A stretch of 17,350 nt of DNA from CALACW01 sp002431305 (lineage in GTDB: Bacteria; Bacillota; Clostridia; Oscillospirales; Acutalibacteraceae). Made by a program: the position numbers and the translations under genes. The stretch lies in NCBI GenBank assembly GCA_937890355.1, contig CALACW010000109.1, positions 1 through 17,350 of the forward strand, read 5' to 3'. Within the stretch, counting starts at the first letter, position 1; the number at the start of each line of letters is the position of its first letter. A model generated the notes under the pieces. It saw only the letters and a list, made by a program, of their open reading frames with translations, did no database searches and was not told the DNA's origin. This document shows, one piece after another, positions 14,156 to 17,350 of this stretch.

Positions 14156-14775
14156 GCATATACCTCCTCGATCTTTGCAGCGGCATCCTTGAGGATGATA
14201 AGAGAGTCGCAGTTAAGAAGGTCGTAAACGTTAAGAGTGTTTACAAGAGTAACCTTTACGCCTGCGATGTTTCTTGCGCTGCGGTAAATGATGTCGTTCT
14301 TCTCGGGAAGAACTATAAGAGCTTTCTTAGCGGCTCCGACTGCGGAGAGCATCTTAGCGATCTCCTTGGTCTTAATTTCTGCAAGCTCAAGAGAATCGAG
14401 AACGATTATCTCATTGTCTGCAAGTTTTGCCGAGAAAGCGGACTTCATAGCGAGTCTTCTTACTTTCTTATTGATAGTGAAGCTGTAGCTTCTGGGCTTG
14501 GGGCCGAGAGCGATACCGCCGTGATACCACTGGGGAGCTCTGGTCGAACCCTGACGGGCTCTGCCGGTGCCCTTCTGTCTCCAGGGCTTCTTTCCACCGC
14601 CGGATACTTCGGAACGTGTAAGCGTTGACTGAGTACCCTGACGCTGATTTGCAAGATAATTTACAACAGCGATGTGCATAGCGGAGGTGTTGGGTTCGAT
14701 AGCGAAGATTTCGTCCTTAAGCGTAAGCTCTGAGACTTTTTCGCCGGCCATGTTGACTACTGATACATTTGCCAT
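14152..14775 (-). CDS. rplD: 50S ribosomal protein L4
   Basis: L4 binds 23S rRNA and lines the exit tunnel; in E. coli it also represses its own S10 operon by attenuation in the leader. The 207 residues have a long basic loop at about 45-80 (RQGTQSTLTRSEVSGGGKKPWRQKGTGRARQGSTRAPQWYHGG) inserted in an alpha/beta domain. That domain later shows KVRRLAMKSAFSAKL and the C-terminal VTLVNTLNVYDLLNCDSLIILKDAA. The gene lies 13 nt after rplC and overlaps rplW by 4 nt. Because a terminator is present in the leader before rpsJ, L4 is the first candidate for its effector, but this is inference from E. coli. Confidence 0.98.
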   Translation of the reverse strand: MANVSVVNMAGEKVSELTLKDEIFAIEPNTSAMHIAVVNYLANQRQGTQSTLTRSEVSGGGKKPWRQKGTGRARQGSTRAPQWYHGGIALGPKPRSYSFTINKKVRRLAMKSAFSAKLADNEIIVLDSLELAEIKTKEIAKMLSAVGAAKKALIVLPEKNDIIYRSARNIAGVKVTLVNTLNVYDLLNCDSLIILKDAAAKIEEVYA

Positions 14776-14788
14776 TTACTTTTCCTCC

Positions 14789-15424
14789 TTACGCTTTTTT
14801 CTTGCTGTCTGCGATAACAACGATTCCGCCCTTAGGTCCGGGGATTGCTCCGCGAACGGCGATGAGGTTGTTTTCCGCATCAACTTTTACGATATCGAGA
14901 TTCTGCACGGTAACTCTCTCCGCGCCGAGGTGTCCGGCAAGCTTCTTGCCTTTGAATACTCTCGAGGGATCCGAGCATGCGCCCAGAGAACCTGCGTGTC
15001 TTGCGACGGGGCCGGTACCGTGAGTTTCCTTAAGTCTTGAGAAATTCCATCTCTTGATCGCGCCTGCCGTACCTTTACCCTTGCTGGTACCGATAACGTC
15101 TACCTTGTCTCCTGCCGAGAAAACGTCGGCTTTGACAATTGCGCCGAGCTCATAAGCGCCGCAGTCTGCGAATCTGAACTCTTTAAGTACCTTCTTGGGA
15201 GCAACGTCCGATTTTGCGAAGTGACCCTTGAGGGGTTTGGTTACGCGGGTGACCTTCTGGTCGCCGTAACCGAGCTGAACTGCGGTGTAGCCGTCTTTTT
15301 CAGCTGTCTTCTTCTGTACTACCGGGCACGGACCTGCTTCTACGACGGTAACGGGAACAACTTTTCCGTTCTCGTCAAAGATCTGAGTCATGCCGATCTT
15401 TTTACCGATAATACCTTTCTGCAT
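14789..15424 (-). CDS. rplC: 50S ribosomal protein L3
   Basis: L3 is an early assembly protein that reaches the peptidyl-transferase centre. The 211 residues begin MQKGIIGKKIGMTQIFDENG and include GTSKGKGTAGAIKRWNFSRLKETHGT-GPVARHAGSLGACSDPSRVFKGKKLAGHLG-ERVTVQNL, the L3 signature. The start follows AGGAGGAAAAACAA. It is preceded by a 100-nt gap with a palindromic hairpin, much longer than most gaps in the cluster, and followed by rplD after 13 nt. Confidence 0.98.
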   Translation of the reverse strand: MQKGIIGKKIGMTQIFDENGKVVPVTVVEAGPCPVVQKKTAEKDGYTAVQLGYGDQKVTRVTKPLKGHFAKSDVAPKKVLKEFRFADCGAYELGAIVKADVFSAGDKVDVIGTSKGKGTAGAIKRWNFSRLKETHGTGPVARHAGSLGACSDPSRVFKGKKLAGHLGAERVTVQNLDIVKVDAENNLIAVRGAIPGPKGGIVVIADSKKKA

Positions 15425-15450
15425 TTGTTTTTCCTCCTGTCAGATTATTG

Positions 15451-15474
15451 GTTGACCGTTCGGTCAACTTGACC
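15451..15474 (-). promoter_or_regulatory. Alternative hairpins in the rpsJ-rplC gap
   Basis: Within the 100-nt gap (15425-15524) the mRNA strand reads GGTCAA-G-TTGACC (15474-15462), overlapping GTTGACC-GAAC-GGTCAAC (15468-15451), a perfect 7-bp stem. The two palindromes share the middle arm, so only one can form at a time. No T run follows, so this is not a terminator. The element ends about 27 nt before the rplC ATG. The stem resembles the one right after rplW (TGACC...GGTCA). A protein-binding or switch role is speculative. The rest of the gap is A/T-rich with no convincing promoter. Confidence 0.5.
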
Positions 15475-15524
15475 TGTCGTACATATATGCAAAATATATA
15501 CTACACAAATTTTGTTCCGGCGTA

Positions 15525-15836
15525 TCAGAGCTTGATCTCGATGTCTACGCCTGCGGGAAGCTCAAGAGCGGTGAGGGCCTCAACAGTCTTGTTTGAGGGT
15601 CTGAGAATGTCGATGAGTCTCTTATGAGTTCTCTGCTCGAACTGCTCTCTGGAATCCTTATACTTGTGAACCGCGCGAAGAATGGTAACAACTTCCTTTT
15701 CGGTGGGAAGGGGTACGGGACCCGATACCTGTGCGCCTGTGCGCTTTGCGGTCTCAACGATCTTTTCCGCCGCTTTGTCGACGAGGGAGTGATCGTAACC
15801 TTTAAGTCTGATTCTGATCTTTTCCTTAACTGCCAT
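15525..15836 (-). CDS. rpsJ: 30S ribosomal protein S10 (NusE)
   Basis: S10 is a 30S head protein that also acts, as NusE, in transcription antitermination with NusB. The 103 residues read MAVKEKIRIRLKGYDHSLVD, then EKIVETAKRTGAQVSGPVPLPTEKEVVTILRAVHKYKDSREQFEQRTHKRLIDI and the C-terminal ALELPAGVDIEIKL, which is a perfect family match. The ATG at 15836 follows AGGAGG (15851-15846) with 9-nt spacing. It is the first gene of the cluster and is preceded by a long structured leader rather than by tuf/fusA as in some genomes. Confidence 0.98.
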   Translation of the reverse strand: MAVKEKIRIRLKGYDHSLVDKAAEKIVETAKRTGAQVSGPVPLPTEKEVVTILRAVHKYKDSREQFEQRTHKRLIDILRPSNKTVEALTALELPAGVDIEIKL

Positions 15837-15852
15837 GTTGGTTTGCCTCCTA

Positions 15853-15891
15853 TTAGATAAGTAATGGCGGGCTTCTCGGATTTACACGCAT
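15853..15891 (-). other. Possible 12-codon leader ORF before rpsJ
   Basis: Between the leader terminator and rpsJ an ATG (15891) preceded by GAGGGGTGG opens a frame MRVNPRSPPLLI, closed by TAA 2 nt before the rpsJ AGGAGG. Spacing and position would allow translational coupling into rpsJ. It is too short to judge by codon use, and the GAGGGG is not ideal. It may be chance. Confidence 0.2.
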
Positions 15892-15907
15892 TCCACCCCT
15901 CACGTTT

Positions 15908-15933
15908 AAAAAACCGGAAATCCATATTTCCGG
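15908..15933 (-). terminator. Intrinsic terminator (attenuator) in the S10 leader
   Basis: The mRNA strand forms CCGGAAAT-ATGG-ATTTCCGG, a perfect 8-bp stem with a 4-nt loop (15933-15914), followed at once by six T (15913-15908). It lies 71 nt upstream of the rpsJ start and downstream of both predicted promoters, so full transcription of the whole cluster requires readthrough. It is as strong as the terminator after rplQ. The position matches the attenuator concept known from the E. coli S10 leader, although the sequence itself is not the E. coli element. Confidence 0.8.
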
Positions 15934-16138
15934 GTCAGCATACTAAAATCCGTGCCGAAAGAGCCGTTTTTCCGCGTTAAGGCACAGAAAAAGCCCGTAA
16001 ATCGGCATAATTTCGCCCGGTTTAAAATCGGACATACTCCGCGGAAATTCCCTGCATCGAGTGCAGCCACCTTCCGCATCATCGCATGTTTATTGCGTAA
16101 CGGGCATAGCAACCCCTATCCCATTCGCAAGCTCATAC

Positions 16139-16189
16139 ATTCTATCATATATTTTTGTATAATGCAACAATTTTTTCTAAAAAATTTCG
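16139..16189 (-). promoter_or_regulatory. Promoter P2 of the S10 cluster with UP-like element
   Basis: On the minus strand TAGAAT (16144-16139) is preceded by TGA, giving an extended -10. A 17-nt spacer separates it from TTGCAT (16167-16162) as a weak -35. Directly upstream, 16189-16168 reads CGAAATTTTTTAGAAAAAATTG, which fits the UP-element consensus pattern closely (AAA, T-rich block, A block, abutting the -35). The predicted start is near 16132. This is the strongest promoter candidate for the r-protein cluster. Confidence 0.7.
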
Positions 16190-16277
16190 GCGTTTTAACG
16201 GTTTTTTAAAATTTTGTTGTTTGCACTAATATAATATAGGGTTTGAATTAATTATTGTTGATGTTTTACAAATAAAT

Positions 16278-16297
16278 AAACCGCACTTTCGCAGTTT
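16278..16297 (-). terminator. Hairpin with T-rich tail just downstream of P1
   Basis: AAACTGC-GAAAGT-GCGGTTT on the minus strand (16297-16278) forms a 7-bp stem with one G-T pair. It is followed by TTTATTTATTTG-like sequence (the stem's last T bases plus A/T tail). On the plus strand it is followed by CTTTT, so it could work both ways. It is weaker than the other terminators. It may be a backup terminator for the dockerin gene or an early attenuator for P1. Confidence 0.4.
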
Positions 16298-16333
16298 CTT
16301 TTGGCGTATATGAGCATATATAATATGTATTGT

Positions 16334-16362
16334 ATTTTAAAATAAATATATAGAGTTGTCAA
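16334..16362 (-). promoter_or_regulatory. Promoter P1 upstream of the S10 cluster
   Basis: The minus strand has a perfect TTGACA (16362-16357), a 17-nt A/T-rich spacer and TAAAAT (16339-16334, 5 of 6). The predicted start is near 16327, about 490 nt before rpsJ. The -35 sits directly at the end of the dockerin-gene terminator. By consensus it is a strong sigma-A site, but a hairpin with a T-rich tail lies only 30 nt downstream. The span from 16140 to 16330 is otherwise A/T-rich non-coding DNA. Confidence 0.65.
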
Positions 16363-16363
16363 G

Positions 16364-16395
16364 AAAAAATCGAGGGTTCCCCGCCCTCGATTTTT
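16364..16395 (-). terminator. Intrinsic terminator after the dockerin gene
   Basis: AAAAATCGAGGG-CGGGGAA-CCCTCGATTTTT is a perfect 12-bp inverted repeat (stem arms 16395-16384 and 16376-16365, 7-nt loop) whose lower part is an A/T run. Read on the minus strand it ends in TTTTTT. It lies 41 nt after the dockerin-gene stop and separates that gene from promoter P1. The symmetry means it could also stop plus-strand transcription. Confidence 0.9.
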
Positions 16396-16436
16396 AGTTG
16401 ATATAAGCAAATGTCTTTCTTACCGAACAAAACTTC

Positions 16437-17350
16437 TTAAATCATTTTACTGTCAAGTTTTGCAGCAAACCTCAAAACGCTTCTTGCTTCCGAACTTGTT
16501 ACCTTACCGTCGGAATTGATATCCGCGGATTCTTTTGTAACTTCGTCGGGATTCTCAAGTTTCGCCGCGATTCTGAGGATAACTCTTGCATCGGAAGCCG
16601 TAATTTTGCCGTCGGGCGAAGCATCACCTTTGAGAATAAATGTGTATTCATTGCCGTTGAACATGAATTTCATACCGTTGAATACTTTTTCAATCTTTTC
16701 GTCCGCAACGCTTACCGCATCTTTAAACATAGCCTTGAACTCATCGAAGCTTATTCCTGCAAACGCACTCGGAAGAATTGATACTTTCTTGTTTGCCTCG
16801 TCAATTTTGCCGTTTATGTTCGAATTGTCGGCAAATTCGAGTTTTTTATCATCCTTTGTCGTCGGTTCGGTCGTTGTCTCGCTCGGTTTTTCTGTTGGCT
16901 TTTCTACCGGTTTATAATTCGGGTCGATTACGCCGCATACCGTACATGCGCCGTTGTCAAATTGATGTCCTAACGCCGGTATTTCTTTCTGCGCTGTGAG
17001 AATTTCACCGCAGACAGAACACTTTACACCATCCGTAAGTCCCGTTTCGGTACACGTTGCACTCTTACCCTCAATCTTAACTTCCTTGTGTCCTAATGCC
17101 GGTATCTCTTTCTGTGCAGTAAGTATTTCACCGCAGACAGAGCACTTGACGCCATCCGTAAGTCCCGTTTCGGTACAAGTTGCACTCTTGCCCTCAATCT
17201 TAACTTCCTTATGTCCTAATGCGGGTATTTCTTCCTGTGCCGTAAGAATTTCTCCGCAGACAGAGCACTTTACACCATCGGTAAGTCCTTTTTCGGTACA
17301 TGTCGGAGCCTTACCCGCAATCTTAACTTCCTTGTGTCCTAATGCCGGTA
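16437..17350 (-). CDS. Repeat-containing protein with C-terminal dockerin-type domain (5' end outside window)
   Basis: The last 303 codons are visible; the frame is open to the right edge, so the start is outside. First come three full 41-residue repeats and a partial fourth, each with PALGH, a TCTE-GLTDG turn and KCSVCGEILTAQ. A Pro/Thr/Glu/Lys linker follows (KPVEKPTEKPSETTTEPTTK). Then a short domain contains ISFDEFKAMFKDAV and FNGNEYTFILKG. Last are two dockerin-like EF-hand repeats. These are GDASPDGKITASDARVILRI (metal positions D, S, D, T, D) and ADINSDGKVTSSEARSVLRF (D, N, D, T, E), each followed by a helix ending AAKL. Type I dockerins bind calcium and cohesins, and in gut Clostridia similar modules end many secreted proteins. 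Secretion and a surface or extracellular role are inferred; the signal peptide and any catalytic part are not visible. An in-frame ATG at 16730 is internal. Confidence 0.85.
   Translation of the reverse strand, partial: PALGHKEVKIAGKAPTCTEKGLTDGVKCSVCGEILTAQEEIPALGHKEVKIEGKSATCTETGLTDGVKCSVCGEILTAQKEIPALGHKEVKIEGKSATCTETGLTDGVKCSVCGEILTAQKEIPALGHQFDNGACTVCGVIDPNYKPVEKPTEKPSETTTEPTTKDDKKLEFADNSNINGKIDEANKKVSILPSAFAGISFDEFKAMFKDAVSVADEKIEKVFNGMKFMFNGNEYTFILKGDASPDGKITASDARVILRIAAKLENPDEVTKESADINSDGKVTSSEARSVLRFAAKLDSKMI
16980..17348 (-). repeat. Tandem 123-bp (41-residue) repeats, three full units
   Basis: Units run 17348-17226, 17225-17103 and 17102-16980, with a degenerate fourth beginning at 16979 (PALGHQFDNGACTVCG). 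The anchor CCTAA recurs exactly every 123 bp (17338, 17215, 17092, 16969; the last as CCTAACG). The two inner units are almost identical in protein; the outermost visible unit differs at a few positions (for example IAGKAPTCTEKG for IEGKSATCTETG). Each unit carries three Cys and one His, which might bind metal. The array probably continues past the window edge. Confidence 0.93.

Larger units (their letters stand above)
15837..16132 (-). promoter_or_regulatory. Structured 5' leader of the S10 cluster
   Basis: About 295 nt lie between the predicted P2 start and rpsJ with no convincing gene. On the mRNA strand I see several inverted repeats. Hairpin 1 has an outer stem TTGCG/CGCAA (16130-16126 with 16097-16093) around GGGATAG/CTAT-G-CCC (16122-16116 with 16109-16102). 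Hairpin 2 has GCGGAA/TTCCGC (16077-16072 with 16046-16041) around CTGCA-CTCGA-TGCAG (16066-16052). A further stem is GTGCC/GGCAC (15985-15981 with 15956-15952). Last comes an intrinsic terminator (15933-15908). Segments that could pair with the terminator's 5' arm lie at 16002-15994 (ATTTACGGG, one mismatch) and 16048-16042 (ATTTCCG, perfect). This is the arrangement expected of a transcription-attenuation leader; the regulator is unknown. Confidence 0.65.

Noticed and set aside
14140..14628. 162-codon plus-strand frame over rplD
   Set aside because: It is antisense to rplD. The product has no recognisable features and there is no promoter or ribosome site.
15439..15474. Internal promoter before rplC from TTGACC (15469-15474 region)
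   Set aside because: No acceptable -10 lies 16-18 nt downstream; TTGACC is part of the palindrome.
15985..16004. Second terminator in the leader (GCCGATTTACGGGC followed by TTTTT)
   Set aside because: The stem is only 3-4 bp with mispairs, too weak. The segment is better seen as a possible antiterminator arm.
15906..16112. 68-codon minus-strand frame inside the S10 leader (starting TTG)
   Set aside because: It runs through hairpin 2 and the attenuator stem, has no properly spaced ribosome site, and the protein looks like no family. The sequence is better explained as structured RNA.
1..17350. CRISPR arrays, tRNA/rRNA genes, complete insertion sequences
   Set aside because: None seen. The only tandem repeat is the in-frame coding repeat at 16980-17348, and no cloverleaf or rRNA-like stretch was noticed.

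Overview
This window is almost entirely one conserved bacterial ribosomal-protein supercluster (S10 - spc - alpha), read on the minus strand from about 15836 down to 311. Gene order, protein types and flanking genes point to a low-to-medium GC Firmicute of class Clostridia, probably a gut or rumen Oscillospiraceae/Ruminococcaceae-like bacterium. The evidence is a KOW-domain gene between map and infA, zinc-binding forms of S4, S14, L36, L24 and adenylate kinase, an AGGAGG-type ribosome binding site before nearly every gene, and a neighbouring dockerin protein with 41-residue repeats. The species cannot be named from the sequence.

Layout, read in the direction of transcription (right to left). 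At 17350-16437 lies the C-terminal end of a repeat/dockerin protein, closed by an intrinsic terminator (16364-16395). The region 16362-15837 has no convincing protein gene. It holds two candidate promoters, P1 (TTGACA-17-TAAAAT) and P2 (UP-element-like A/T tract, TTGCAT-17-TAGAAT with TG extension), and a roughly 295-nt structured leader. That leader contains a strong intrinsic terminator only about 70 nt before rpsJ, which looks like an attenuator. The S10 block follows: rpsJ, rplC, rplD, rplW, rplB, rpsS, rplV, rpsC, rplP, rpmC, rpsQ. The spc block is rplN, rplX, rplE, rpsN, rpsH, rplF, rplR, rpsE, rpmD, rplO, secY. The last block is adk, map, a KOW protein gene, infA, rpmJ, rpsM, rpsK, rpsD, rpoA, rplQ, closed by an intrinsic terminator at 264-291. 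A new gene, the N-terminal part of a probable tyrosine recombinase, runs off the left edge at 182-1.

The 32 cluster genes are co-directional with short gaps or overlaps. They supply 23 core r-proteins from the S10/spc blocks plus L36, S13, S11, S4 and L17. They also supply the protein-export channel (SecY), nucleotide balance (Adk), N-terminal Met removal (Map), initiation factor IF1 and the RNA polymerase alpha subunit. Longer, hairpin-bearing gaps occur before rplC (100 nt), before rplB (124 nt) and before secY (65 nt). These stand out against the 2-25 nt gaps elsewhere and are the best candidates for additional RNA-level control.

I do not see an exotic new system. The most interesting items are the S10-leader attenuator, the paired GACC/GGTC hairpins in the rplC and rplB intergenic regions, and the two non-housekeeping flanks (recombinase and dockerin-repeat protein).
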